Source of the DNA: JAVBMB01 sp031552995
GTDB taxonomy: Bacteria; Bacillota; Clostridia; Oscillospirales; Butyricicoccaceae
Assembly (NCBI GenBank): GCA_031552995.1
Contig: JAVBMB010000001.1
Location: 1-64,000, forward strand
Reading direction: 5' to 3'
DNA: 64,000 nt
This document shows, piece after piece, positions 17,136 to 25,423 of this stretch. Both the position numbers and the translations under genes were made by a program. The notes under the pieces were generated by a model. It did no database searches. It saw only the letters and a program-made list of their open reading frames with translations, and was not told where the DNA came from. Every line of letters begins with the position of its first letter. The stretch's first letter is position 1.

Positions 17136-17588
17136 GTGAAAATCAACAATATAAACCCGCTTGAGCCGGGCAGGCAGGATGTGCGGTCTGTCGAGCACGC
17201 AAGCGACCCGTTTGCGAGACAGCTTGTATTCCGGCAGGAGCTAAGCCGCCTGTCGAACGACCAGCAGCAGAAGCAGCTTGCGGCGATGGCCGACGAGATA
17301 GACCGGCAGGGGGAAAAGCTTGCGCGGACCGGGGACATACGCGAGGTTGAGCGCTATCGCGCGCTGATACGGCAGTTTATCGACGAGATTGTCAGCAACG
17401 GGTATGCCTTCAGCAAAGAAAACTCTATGGCGCCGCGCGGCAGACACAGAATATTTGCAACGGTAAAGACGATAAACGACAAGCTCGACGAGCTTGCAAA
17501 GCGCGTTTTAAGCGAGCAGAGCGACAACATCGACCTGCTGGCGCGTGTCGACGAGATACGCGGGCTGATACTGGATATGCTGCTGTGA
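17136..17588 (+). CDS. YaaR/DUF327 family protein
   Basis: A 150-residue protein recognised by the DUF327 pattern YRALIRQFIDEIVSNGYAF, then GRHRIFATVKTINDKLDEL and the end VDEIRGLILDMLL. GTG 17136 is chosen because GGAGGGG lies eight bases upstream. Members of the family are frequent near flagellar genes in Clostridia, but no biochemical role is established. It sits 34 bases before cheW, probably in the same transcript. The preceding gap (16953-17135) holds only a weak hairpin. Confidence 0.82.
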   Translation: MKINNINPLEPGRQDVRSVEHASDPFARQLVFRQELSRLSNDQQQKQLAAMADEIDRQGEKLARTGDIREVERYRALIRQFIDEIVSNGYAFSKENSMAPRGRHRIFATVKTINDKLDELAKRVLSEQSDNIDLLARVDEIRGLILDMLL

Positions 17589-17622
17589 TATTTGTAACGA
17601 TATAAACCTTAGGAGGAAATAT

Positions 17623-18114
17623 ATGGATGATTTGACTCGCTCTCAGTTTGATTTTTCGCAGGATGACGAAATGAAAGGCAAGTTTCTCACATTCCGCGTG
17701 GGCACAGGCGAATACGGGCTGGAAATTACATATGTCACGGAGATTATTGGCGTGCTGGACATAACACCCGTACCGAATACGCACAAATACATGATGGGCA
17801 TTATCAATATGCGCGGCACCGTTGTGCCGGTTATCGACCTGTCGCTGCGCTTTGGGCTTGGCGGGGTCGAGTTCACCGAGCGCACATGCATCATTGTCAT
17901 CAACACCGAGGAAATGACAATCGGCCTGATTGTCGACGAGGTGCGCGAGGTTATGTACATCGACGACGAGGAGATACAGCCGCCGCCAAAGGTTAGCGGC
18001 GCGGCGCGCGGCAACTCGTTTGTGCGCGCCATCGGCGCGTCGAACGGCAATGTCAAACAGCTGCTTGATATAGATTCGGTCTGCGGGCTGAAGGATATCG
18101 AGGTTGAGGCATGA
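17623..18114 (+). CDS. cheW: Chemotaxis coupling protein CheW
   Basis: A 163-residue adaptor linking chemoreceptors to CheA. It consists of one CheW domain (KFLTFRVGTGEYGLEITYVTEII; MGIINMRGTVVPVIDLSLRFGL; IIVINTEEMTIGLIVDEVREV) with a short acidic N-terminal extension. AGGAGG lies before the ATG. cheR and cheB follow, giving a coupling and adaptation module. Confidence 0.96.
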   Translation: MDDLTRSQFDFSQDDEMKGKFLTFRVGTGEYGLEITYVTEIIGVLDITPVPNTHKYMMGIINMRGTVVPVIDLSLRFGLGGVEFTERTCIIVINTEEMTIGLIVDEVREVMYIDDEEIQPPPKVSGAARGNSFVRAIGASNGNVKQLLDIDSVCGLKDIEVEA

Positions 18115-18165
18115 TGACGGGCCGGCCCCTTATCGGGGCGGAGCGGCGTATGCGCGAGGAACGGT

Positions 18166-18975
18166 ATGACGATAAATGATAAGGATTTCCAGAGGCTGCG
18201 GGATTTCATGTACAACAGGTTCGGGCTGAATCTGGAAAAGAAACAGACACTGGTCGAGGGGCGGCTGGCAAGCGTCGTGGCTCAGGCGGGGTACAGCAAT
18301 TTTTGCGACTATCTCGACGCCGTCATGGCCGACGATTCCGGCCAGATGGTTGAGACGCTTCAGGTTAAGCTGACGACAAACTATTCGTACTTCATGCGCG
18401 AGCAGGGGCATTACGATTTCCTTTCGAAGACCGTGCTGCCCGAGTGGACACAAAAAATCAGAGACCATGACCTGCGCATCTGGAGCGCCGGATGTTCCTC
18501 CGGCGAGGAGGCGTATACGACGGCTATGGTGATAAACGAGTTCTTCGGCCTTAACAAAAGAGACTGGGACTGCACCGTGCTGGCGACCGATATTTCCTCC
18601 AAGGTGCTAAACGAGGCGAAAACAGGCATCTATGCCGCGCAGCGGCTTGAAAAGCTGCCGCCGGCGTGGAGAGACAGGTATTTTACAAAAATGCCGGGAG
18701 ACATGTACAAGGTTAAGCCGGTGCTGCAGGGCGGCGTCGTTTTTGGACATTTTAACCTGATGGACAGCTTTACCAGATTTAAACGCAAGTTCCATGTGAT
18801 ATTTTGCCGCAATGTAATGATATACTTTGATACGCCGACAAAGACCGAGCTCGTGCGCAGGTTCTATGACGCGCTTGAGCCGGGAGGGTATCTGTTTGTC
18901 GGGATGAGCGAGTCGATTCTGGGGCTGGATAAGCGGTTTCAGACGGTGCTGACGTCGATTTACAGAAAAGGATAA
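18166..18975 (+). CDS. cheR: Chemoreceptor methyltransferase CheR
   Basis: A 269-residue SAM-dependent enzyme that methylates glutamates of chemoreceptors. The all-alpha N-terminal domain (about 1-75) is followed by the SAM-binding fold with IWSAGCSSGEEAYT, VLATDISSKVLNEAK, the DSFTRFKRKFHVIFCRNVMIYF strand with its NVMIYF motif and the end LFVGMSESI. It starts 51 bases after cheW and is followed six bases later by cheB. Confidence 0.96.
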   Translation: MTINDKDFQRLRDFMYNRFGLNLEKKQTLVEGRLASVVAQAGYSNFCDYLDAVMADDSGQMVETLQVKLTTNYSYFMREQGHYDFLSKTVLPEWTQKIRDHDLRIWSAGCSSGEEAYTTAMVINEFFGLNKRDWDCTVLATDISSKVLNEAKTGIYAAQRLEKLPPAWRDRYFTKMPGDMYKVKPVLQGGVVFGHFNLMDSFTRFKRKFHVIFCRNVMIYFDTPTKTELVRRFYDALEPGGYLFVGMSESILGLDKRFQTVLTSIYRKG

Positions 18976-18981
18976 TTTGCC

Positions 18982-20070
18982 ATGACTCAGCGTGGACCGA
19001 CAGGGAGGATACGTGTTGCGCTGGGGCTTCAAAAACCCAGCCGGTTTCCCGCGCTGAGCGAAGCGCTGGCCGCTGCCGAAGACCTGGATTTTATCGAGGT
19101 GTACGATAACGCGTTTGTGCTGCCTCGGCGCATAATCGATGCGGCACCCGATATAATCGTGCTGTACTGCCCGGTGTTTGACAGGGATACGCGCAATTAC
19201 ATAGCCGCAATACTGCCGCTGTGCGAGTGCAAGATAATCGTTATCACGCTGAGTACCGTTCAGCCGGGCAGCGAGATGGATTTGCGCCGCATACAGATGC
19301 TGGAGTTTAAGTGGGCCGGCAATGCGCTGATGACGCGAAGCTTTGTGCAGAGGTTTGTAGAAATTGTCCGCCGCCATGCCGTTGCGGAGCCTGCGCATTA
19401 CGCGGCCGGAAACGCCGCCGGGCATGTCTCCGCGCACACGGCGGAGGTTGCCGCTATGCAGCAGCTTATATTTCCGCACGTAAAGCGGCCGCTCGATGAG
19501 CTTATTATCGCCATCGGCGCGTCGACAGGGGGAACCGAGGCGCTGTCGCGGATGCTGCGCGGTGTGCCTCCCGGGCTGCCGGGTATCGTCGTAGTGCAGC
19601 ATATGCCGCCGGTGTTTACAGCGCTGTTTGCCGCGCGGCTTGACGGCGAGCTGCCGTACAGCGTGTGCGAGGGGGAGGACGGCATGGCGGTTGCGCCGGG
19701 GCAGATATACATTGCCGAGGGCAGCCGGCATCTGCGGGTCAGGCGCCGGGGGCGCGGCTTCGCGCTTTGCGTTGAGGCGGGGGAAAAGGTCAGCGGGCAC
19801 TGCCCGTCGGTGGATGTTCTGTTCGAATCTGTCGCGGCGGAGGCGGGGAAGGCGGCGGCCGGGATTATCATGACCGGTATGGGCGCCGACGGCGCCGAAG
19901 GGCTGCTGGCCATGCGCAGGAGCGGGGCGATGACGATAGGGCAGGACGAAAAAAGCTGCGTCGTGTACGGTATGCCGAAAAAGGCGTTTGAAATCGGCGC
20001 TGTGGAAAAGCAAATGCCGCCGGATGAGATGCCGGCCCAGCTGGTGGCATGGCTCAGGGGAATAGATTAG
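18982..20070 (+). CDS. cheB: Chemoreceptor methylesterase CheB with degenerate receiver domain
   Basis: A 362-residue protein. The C-terminal methylesterase domain (about 165-362) is intact: Ser181 in IGASTGGTEAL, His in VVQHMPP, and Asp in MTGMGADGAEG. It would remove methyl groups from chemoreceptors. The N-terminal 120 residues align with a receiver domain (RVALGLQKPSRFPALSEAL; APDIIVLYCPVFDRDTRN; CKIIVITLST), but the acidic pocket has become LGLQK, the phosphoacceptor position is Tyr/Cys in IVLYCP, and the C-terminal Lys is not recognisable. CheA-dependent activation is therefore unlikely. The gene order cheW-cheR-cheB supports a working adaptation enzyme rather than a pseudogene. Confidence 0.9.
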   Translation: MTQRGPTGRIRVALGLQKPSRFPALSEALAAAEDLDFIEVYDNAFVLPRRIIDAAPDIIVLYCPVFDRDTRNYIAAILPLCECKIIVITLSTVQPGSEMDLRRIQMLEFKWAGNALMTRSFVQRFVEIVRRHAVAEPAHYAAGNAAGHVSAHTAEVAAMQQLIFPHVKRPLDELIIAIGASTGGTEALSRMLRGVPPGLPGIVVVQHMPPVFTALFAARLDGELPYSVCEGEDGMAVAPGQIYIAEGSRHLRVRRRGRGFALCVEAGEKVSGHCPSVDVLFESVAAEAGKAAAGIIMTGMGADGAEGLLAMRRSGAMTIGQDEKSCVVYGMPKKAFEIGAVEKQMPPDEMPAQLVAWLRGID

Positions 20071-20535
20071 CATATTTTTGGCTCGTTTGCAGGGACGCAA
20101 ACCGTCGGATGGAAGATCACGGATGAGATACCGCTTTATGGCGGCTGTGCCGGATTTTTCCTCGTGACGGGGCGTTCTATTTTTTTGATATCACAGGGTA
20201 TTCATCCAATAGCAGGGAGTATAGTGCTTTTTTGGAAAAACCGCGCAGCGGAAACGTGAAAAAGGGCTGGAAGCGGTTACACGCCGCGAACCATACGTAT
20301 AGTTTTCGTTCGTGTGCCCATGTACAAGGTGTTGTATGAAACTGCTGCAAAATCCTTCGATTTTTGGCGAATATTTTCAAAAGACTATGGATTATGATGT
20401 AAAAATATGATATAATTTGCTGAATCTATCAGGTTGAAAACTCAAGCAGATAAAACTGACTGTATATATTGGCCGTCAAATGTAATAACCTGCGCTTTCG
20501 CGCCGGAGTTCCGGTATCGGAAAGGAGAGACTGCA
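20071..20535 (+). other. Long non-coding gap upstream of flgB
   Basis: A 465-base gap more AT-rich than its surroundings. It holds a hairpin GTTTGC/GCAAAC at 20086-20103 enclosing GGGACGCAAA, a CCGC/GCGG hairpin near 20131-20144, and an extended -10 promoter near its end. An open frame on the minus strand (20177-20380) lacks a ribosome binding site and resembles nothing I know. The ~110-base leader after the promoter has no recognised element beyond the flgB ribosome binding site. Confidence 0.5.
20408..20416 (+). promoter_or_regulatory. Extended -10 promoter of the flgB operon
   Basis: TGATATAAT (TG at 20408-20409, TATAAT at 20411-20416), a perfect extended -10 element in an AT-rich stretch. 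No clear TTGACA is visible 17 bases upstream, which is usual for extended -10 promoters. It lies 120 bases before flgB and would drive the large flgB-to-fliA unit. Confidence 0.65.
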
Positions 20536-20946
20536 ATGTGGGATAAACTGTTTGCACCTATAGACCTGATGCAAAAGGGCCTTGAGGCCTCGTGGCTTCG
20601 CAATGCGGTGATACGCGATAATATCGCCAACGCGCAGACGCCGGACTTCAAAAGCTCGGATGTGCATTTTGAGACAATTTTTGCCCGGGCGCTGTCGCAA
20701 AACACCGGGCTTGGCACAAAAATGACGCGCGAGGGGCATATCGACTTCAACCGCAGTGACCTGTCAAGCCTGACAGCCAGGGTGGAGCGGAATGACGAGC
20801 GCTCGATGAGGATGGACGGCAACAATGTCGACATCGAGGCCGAGAACGTCAAGCTGGCGCAAAACTCGATATTTTACAATACGGTCGTATACAAGCTTAA
20901 CAGCGAGCTGGCCAGGATAAAGATGGCCATAAACGAGGGGCGCTGA
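20536..20946 (+). CDS. flgB: Flagellar basal-body rod protein FlgB
   Basis: A 136-residue proximal rod subunit. ATG 20536 follows AAAGGAGAG; the open frame further upstream is leader. It begins MWDKLFAPIDLMQKGLEASWLRNAVIRDNIANAQTPDFK across the conserved rod N-terminal helix with the DNIANAQTPDFK motif, and ends in the C-terminal helix (NVKLAQNSIFYNTVVYKLNSELARIKMAI). flgC follows 34 bases later, starting the major flagellar operon. Confidence 0.96.
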   Translation: MWDKLFAPIDLMQKGLEASWLRNAVIRDNIANAQTPDFKSSDVHFETIFARALSQNTGLGTKMTREGHIDFNRSDLSSLTARVERNDERSMRMDGNNVDIEAENVKLAQNSIFYNTVVYKLNSELARIKMAINEGR

Positions 20947-20980
20947 CGGCGCTATTTAACCACTGAAAGGATGAGATGAC

Positions 20981-21421
20981 ATGTCATTTTTGCAGTCGAT
21001 GAACATCAGCGCGTCGGCGCTTACCGCCACAAGGCTTCAGATGGATATCGTCGCCGAAAATATGGCGAACTCGAACACGACGCGCACCGAGACAGGCGAG
21101 CCGTACAGGCGGCAATATGTCGTTCTTCAGCAGCGCGCAAGGGAGACAAGCTTTGAGGATTATTTTACAAAGGCGGGCAATGTCTCGGGCGGCGGCGTGC
21201 GCGTGGCGCTGATCGGGCGCGACGAGACGTCCGACTTCAAGCTGGACTATAACCCCAGCCACCCCGACGCCGACGAGGACGGCTATGTGCGCATGCCCAA
21301 CGTCGACGTCGTGCAGGAGATGGTGGACATGATGTCGGCCTACCGGGCGTACGAGGCCAATATCACGGCGCTGAATACGTTTAAAGATATGGCCGTAAAG
21401 ACACTGGAAATCGGCAGATAA
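20981..21421 (+). CDS. flgC: Flagellar basal-body rod protein FlgC
   Basis: A 146-residue rod subunit. N-terminal helix (MNISASALTATRLQMDIVAENMANSNTTRTETG in segments) and C-terminal helix (VVQEMVDMMSAYRAYEANITALNTFKDMAVKTLEIGR in segments) are the paired rod motifs that form a coiled coil. AAAGGATGAG lies before the ATG. Confidence 0.96.
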   Translation: MSFLQSMNISASALTATRLQMDIVAENMANSNTTRTETGEPYRRQYVVLQQRARETSFEDYFTKAGNVSGGGVRVALIGRDETSDFKLDYNPSHPDADEDGYVRMPNVDVVQEMVDMMSAYRAYEANITALNTFKDMAVKTLEIGR

Positions 21422-21479
21422 CTATAAGCGGCGCACAGCCGCGTTTTAGTCCGCCGCACAGCGGCGGGGGAGGTGTGTT

Positions 21480-21785
21480 ATGAGCGTAAGTCCTATTTCT
21501 TCCAACATAATAAATCTGCTCACCCAGCAGCCGGTGACAGCCAAGCCGGAGACAGGGCTCAGCGGCGGCGGCTTCGCCGATGTGTTTACCGAGGCGATGA
21601 ACACGGCCTCGGCAACCGATTCGGCCGACAAGCTGTCGACGATAGATTTGCTGACCGGCCAGTCCGATGATTTTTCCGGCCTGATGATAGACGCGCAGAA
21701 GGCCGAGATTTCGCTTAACCTCGCGCTTCAGCTGCGCTCTAAGGTGCTGGAGGCGTACAAGGAGATAATGGGCATGCAGGTCTAG
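21480..21785 (+). CDS. fliE: Flagellar hook-basal body protein FliE
   Basis: A 101-residue protein that joins the MS ring to the rod. The FADVFTEAMN stretch and the end EISLNLALQLRSKVLEAYKEIMGMQV are characteristic. In most Bacillota fliF, fliG, fliH and fliI follow; here the next gene is fliO, after a 146-base gap. Confidence 0.95.
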   Translation: MSVSPISSNIINLLTQQPVTAKPETGLSGGGFADVFTEAMNTASATDSADKLSTIDLLTGQSDDFSGLMIDAQKAEISLNLALQLRSKVLEAYKEIMGMQV

Positions 21786-21931
21786 CCTGCGGGGCCGGAT
21801 ACGGCCCGCAAAACATTGGTGCGTATAACCCGCACCAGTTTTGCTTTTTTCTGCGGATGATTTACGGCGTGAAGCCGCGCCCGGAAACCCCGCCGCGCGG
21901 CGGTTATACGCTTTGCTGAAGGAGAGTTACG

Positions 21932-22504
21932 ATGCCCGGGAATCAGGTGATGTCGACACCGCAGATGATACTAAGCATACTTGGTATACTTGTCGTCGTC
22001 TTTGGCGCGTACTATGCCACATATCTTGTGGCGAAGAAATCGGGCGGAGGGCGTCAGGGCAGGGCGATGCAGGTTGTCGACCGTATGGCGATGTCGAAGG
22101 ACAAGATGATATGCCTTATAACGGTGGGGGATAAAGTATATCTTGTTGCGATGACCGACGGCGGGGCCGCGCTTTTGGACAGCTTTGAAGGCGAAGAGGC
22201 TGAAAAGCTGCGCCGCATGGGCGCCCCTATGATGCCGGCCGGGGCCGGGCTGCTGCAAAAAGGCATAAACCGCGGCGTTGACGCCGTAAAGGCGAGGCTT
22301 GAAAACCGGCGGCTGGACAAAAGCCTTGAGCAGGCGCTGGAGCAGTGGGGGCCTGAAAAGACGCCGCCCGCCGGCCGAAGGCGCAAGGCGGTGACGATAG
22401 ACGACGTGCTTAGCAAAGATGAGCTGGGGGATGCCATACGTCAGATGAACAGGCGCGAAAAGCGCGGCGAGGATGACGGGCAGGACAGGGAACACCGCGT
22501 ATGA
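21932..22504 (+). CDS. fliO: Flagellar export protein FliO
   Basis: A 190-residue membrane protein that helps assemble the FliP/FliR export gate. One transmembrane helix (ILSILGILVVVFGAYYATYLVA, about residues 12-33) is followed by a small beta domain (MQVVDRMAMSKDKMICLITVGDKVYLVAM) typical of FliO and a basic, variable tail. Its last four bases overlap fliP. The family is poorly conserved, but the location directly before fliP makes the call firm. Confidence 0.88.
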   Translation: MPGNQVMSTPQMILSILGILVVVFGAYYATYLVAKKSGGGRQGRAMQVVDRMAMSKDKMICLITVGDKVYLVAMTDGGAALLDSFEGEEAEKLRRMGAPMMPAGAGLLQKGINRGVDAVKARLENRRLDKSLEQALEQWGPEKTPPAGRRRKAVTIDDVLSKDELGDAIRQMNRREKRGEDDGQDREHRV

Positions 22505-23244
22505 AAATCAAAAAGCTGTGGAGGTTAATACCGGCGGCGCTGGCCGTCTGCACGGCAACGGCTGTTCCCAGCCTTGCCGCCGGGACGCTTAGCGAGCTGA
22601 CACGGACGCTGTTTGGCGAAAGCACCCAAACGGTGGATATAATTATCCTTCTGACGATATTGACGCTGCTGCCGTCGATAGTCATCATGATGACGGGGTT
22701 TACAAGGATAATCATCACGCTGTCGTTCATGCGCAATGCCATCGGCATGCAGCAGACGCCGCCGAACCAGGTCCTTGTCGGGCTGGCGCTGTTTTTGACG
22801 CTGTTTATCATGCGCCCCGTGCTGACCGAGATATACGACAACGCCTACCTGCCGTACACGCAGGAGGAGATAACGCAGGACGAGTTCATCGACCGCGCCA
22901 TGGTGCCGGCGCGGCAGTTCATGCTGAAGCAGACATCGCAGACCGATCTGGATTTCTTTTTGAGCATGCAGGATGAGACATACGCGACGTACGACGAAAT
23001 ACCAAGCACCGTGCTTATACCGGCGTTTTTGACCAGCGAGATTAAAACAGCCTTTAAGATTGGGTTTTTCATATTTATTCCTTTTATCGTCATAGACATG
23101 GTCGTGGCCAGCACGTTGATGGCGATGGGCATGATGATGCTGCCGCCCGCGATGATTTCGCTGCCGTTTAAAGTGCTGCTGTTTGTGATGGTGGACGGCT
23201 GGCAGCTTGTCATCGGCTCGCTTGTCAGCACATTTAAGACATAG
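22501..23244 (+). CDS. fliP: Flagellar type III export gate protein FliP
   Basis: A 247-residue core gate subunit. It has a cleavable signal sequence (LIPAALAVCTATAVPSLAAG), then the conserved TRIIITLSFMRNAIGMQQTPPNQVLVGLALFLT, and the C-terminal block FIPFIVIDMVVASTLMAMGMMMLPPAMISLPFK, all family hallmarks. With FliQ and FliR it forms the export channel in the MS-ring centre. Confidence 0.97.
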   Translation: MKIKKLWRLIPAALAVCTATAVPSLAAGTLSELTRTLFGESTQTVDIIILLTILTLLPSIVIMMTGFTRIIITLSFMRNAIGMQQTPPNQVLVGLALFLTLFIMRPVLTEIYDNAYLPYTQEEITQDEFIDRAMVPARQFMLKQTSQTDLDFFLSMQDETYATYDEIPSTVLIPAFLTSEIKTAFKIGFFIFIPFIVIDMVVASTLMAMGMMMLPPAMISLPFKVLLFVMVDGWQLVIGSLVSTFKT

Positions 23245-23282
23245 CGAAACAGTACGATTAACAACGAGAGGAGACGCGGCGG

Positions 23283-23552
23283 ATGAGCCAGAGCGACGTA
23301 ATTGCAATAATCAAAGACGCCGTCTATACGACAATATCCGCCGCGGCGCCGATGCTTGTCGTAGCGATGGTCGTCGGCCTTGTCATATCGATATTTCAGG
23401 CGACGACGCAGATAAACGAGCAGACACTGTCGTTTGTGCCAAAAATCGTCGCCGTGCTGCTGTCCATCGTGCTGTTCGGCGGGCATATATTCGGCACGGT
23501 GCAAAGCTTTGTCGTCCGGCTGTTCGAATCTATAACCGGGTATTTGCATTAG
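23283..23552 (+). CDS. fliQ: Flagellar type III export gate protein FliQ
   Basis: An 89-residue protein with two transmembrane helices and the conserved QATTQINEQTLSFVPKIVAV in between. The ATG follows GAGGAGACG. fliR starts immediately after its stop codon. Confidence 0.97.
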   Translation: MSQSDVIAIIKDAVYTTISAAAPMLVVAMVVGLVISIFQATTQINEQTLSFVPKIVAVLLSIVLFGGHIFGTVQSFVVRLFESITGYLH

Positions 23553-24341
23553 ATGAGCGGCGCTGTGAACGGCATTTTGAGCAATGCCGATTATTTTATA
23601 CTTGTGCTTTTCCGCGTGGCGGGGCTTGTCATTCCGTCGCCGATATTCGGCCGCGTAAATATACCGACTATGGTCAAGGTGTGCTTTTCGGCGGCGCTGA
23701 CGCTGTTTTTCTTCGCCGTATGCCCTCCGGCGTCCGCCATATCGTACAATACGCTTATCGGCTTTGCGCTTGCCTGCGCGCTTGAAGTGATGATAGGCGT
23801 CGTGCTGGCATTTGTGACGAACCTGTTTTTCACGCTCACTTACACCGGCGGCCACCTGATAGATATGCAGATTGGCTTTGGCATCGTAAACGTCTATGAC
23901 CCGCAAAACAACACGCAGGTGCCGATGGTGGGCAACCTGATGAACATCATACTGCTTATAGTATTTTGGGGCGTCGACGGGCATCACAAGCTGCTTAATA
24001 TTATTTACCGCACGTTCGAGGCATTACCTCCGGGCAACATCAAACTGTCGGGCGACATCGGCCTTCTGGCTGTCGAGCTGTTCGCAAAGGCGTTTATGCT
24101 GGGCGTAATGGTGGCGCTGCCGGTCATCGCATCGGGCCTGATACTGGAAATCGGCTTCGGTGTGCTGATGCGCACCGTGCCGCAGCTGCATATGTTTGTA
24201 ATCGGCATCCCTCTTAAGCTGCTGATTGGCATGATTCTTCTGCTTATAACGCTGCCGGTGTTCGTCACATTCAGCGACAGGATATTTACCGACATGTTCA
24301 ACGGGGTGGAGGGCATGCTTGGCATGTTTGCCGGCGCATGA
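23553..24341 (+). CDS. fliR: Flagellar type III export gate protein FliR
   Basis: A 262-residue membrane protein with about six hydrophobic segments. Recognised by FRVAGLVIPSPIFGRVNIPTMVKV near the start, the GHLIDMQIGFGIVNVYDPQ motif, and the tail with LRLL-type hydrophobic helices. The last four bases overlap flhB. Confidence 0.95.
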   Translation: MSGAVNGILSNADYFILVLFRVAGLVIPSPIFGRVNIPTMVKVCFSAALTLFFFAVCPPASAISYNTLIGFALACALEVMIGVVLAFVTNLFFTLTYTGGHLIDMQIGFGIVNVYDPQNNTQVPMVGNLMNIILLIVFWGVDGHHKLLNIIYRTFEALPPGNIKLSGDIGLLAVELFAKAFMLGVMVALPVIASGLILEIGFGVLMRTVPQLHMFVIGIPLKLLIGMILLLITLPVFVTFSDRIFTDMFNGVEGMLGMFAGA

Positions 24342-25423
24342 GCCAGTCGGGAGAGCGCACAGAACGCGCAACGCCCAAGCGGCGCAAGGACGCGCGAGAA
24401 AAAGGCCAGGTGCTTAAGAGCATCGAGGTCAGCACGGCGTTTTGCAGCCTGCTTATCTTCGGCTTCATGCTGATGTTTATTCCGACATATATTTCGTCGA
24501 TGGGCGGGATTATACGCGATTTTTTCAGCCCGGCTTATATGGTGTCGGCGGTCGATAACCTGAACGAGCAGACGGCGCTACAGCTGTATACAGGGGTGCT
24601 GCAAAGCGCAATCGGCATTCTGCTGCCGATTCTCGGCGTCGCCTTTATATCGGGCATCGCCGCAAACCTGCTGCAGGTTGGGTTTTTGTTCACGACAAAA
24701 AGCCTGGCGCCCAAGATGGAGCGCATAAACCCGCTTAAGGGCTTTAAACGCATATTTTCGGCGCAGACCGTGATGACGCTGCTTAAGTCCGTTCTTAAAA
24801 TCGTCGTCTTGGGCTACATATTCTACGGCGATTACAGGAAGCTGCTCGCCTCGTTCCCGGGGTATATGTCTCAGGGGATGTACGCCGCGCTGTTTGAGAT
24901 ACTGCGCACATGCTTTACAATCGCGCTTAAGATGTCGTTCGCGATGGCCATTATAGCGGCGTTTGACTATTTTTACCAATGGTTTAAGTACGAAAAAGAC
25001 CTGCGTATGACAAAGCAGGAGGTCAAGGACGAGTACAAGCTGATGGAGGGCGACCCGCAGATAAAGAGCCGCATCCGTCAAAAGCAGCGGCAGATGAGCA
25101 TGATGCGCATGATGGAAAAAGTGCCGCAGGCAGACGTCGTCATCACGAACCCGACTCACTTCGCCGTGGCGCTTAAGTACGAGGAAGGCGGCTCCGGCGC
25201 GCCTGTTGTGCTGGCCAAGGGGCAGGACCATATGGCGCGTCGTATAAAAGAAGTCGCGCGCGAAAACAAAGTTAGCATTGTGGAAAACAAGCCGCTGGCG
25301 CAGACGCTTTACAAGCTGTGCGAAATCGGCGACGAGATACCCGAGCAGCTGTATCAGGCTGTGGCGGAGGTGCTTGTGTACGTATTCAGGCAAAAAAACG
25401 GTAACGCGGGGGTGAGGAAGTGA
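24338..25423 (+). CDS. flhB: Flagellar export switch protein FlhB
   Basis: A 361-residue protein with the GERTERATPKRRKDAREKGQV N-terminus, four transmembrane helices, and a cytoplasmic domain with the autocleavage site NPTH starting at residue 271 (VVITNPTHFAVALKY). Cleavage switches export from rod-hook to filament proteins. Gene ends overlap fliR and flhA by four bases each. Confidence 0.97.
   Translation: MSQSGERTERATPKRRKDAREKGQVLKSIEVSTAFCSLLIFGFMLMFIPTYISSMGGIIRDFFSPAYMVSAVDNLNEQTALQLYTGVLQSAIGILLPILGVAFISGIAANLLQVGFLFTTKSLAPKMERINPLKGFKRIFSAQTVMTLLKSVLKIVVLGYIFYGDYRKLLASFPGYMSQGMYAALFEILRTCFTIALKMSFAMAIIAAFDYFYQWFKYEKDLRMTKQEVKDEYKLMEGDPQIKSRIRQKQRQMSMMRMMEKVPQADVVITNPTHFAVALKYEEGGSGAPVVLAKGQDHMARRIKEVARENKVSIVENKPLAQTLYKLCEIGDEIPEQLYQAVAEVLVYVFRQKNGNAGVRK

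Noticed and set aside
18607..20100. 497-codon minus-strand frame opposite cheR and cheB
   Set aside because: Arg/His/Gln-rich composition and no motifs; cheR and cheB are certain.
20071..20160. Annotation as a c-di-GMP-I riboswitch
   Set aside because: Only the 3' signature is visible, the 5' aptamer half is missing and the best promoter lies downstream; kept as a low-confidence observation only.
20177..20380. 67-codon minus-strand frame in the gap before flgB
   Set aside because: TTG start without a ribosome binding site and no recognisable domain; kept only as part of the gap description.
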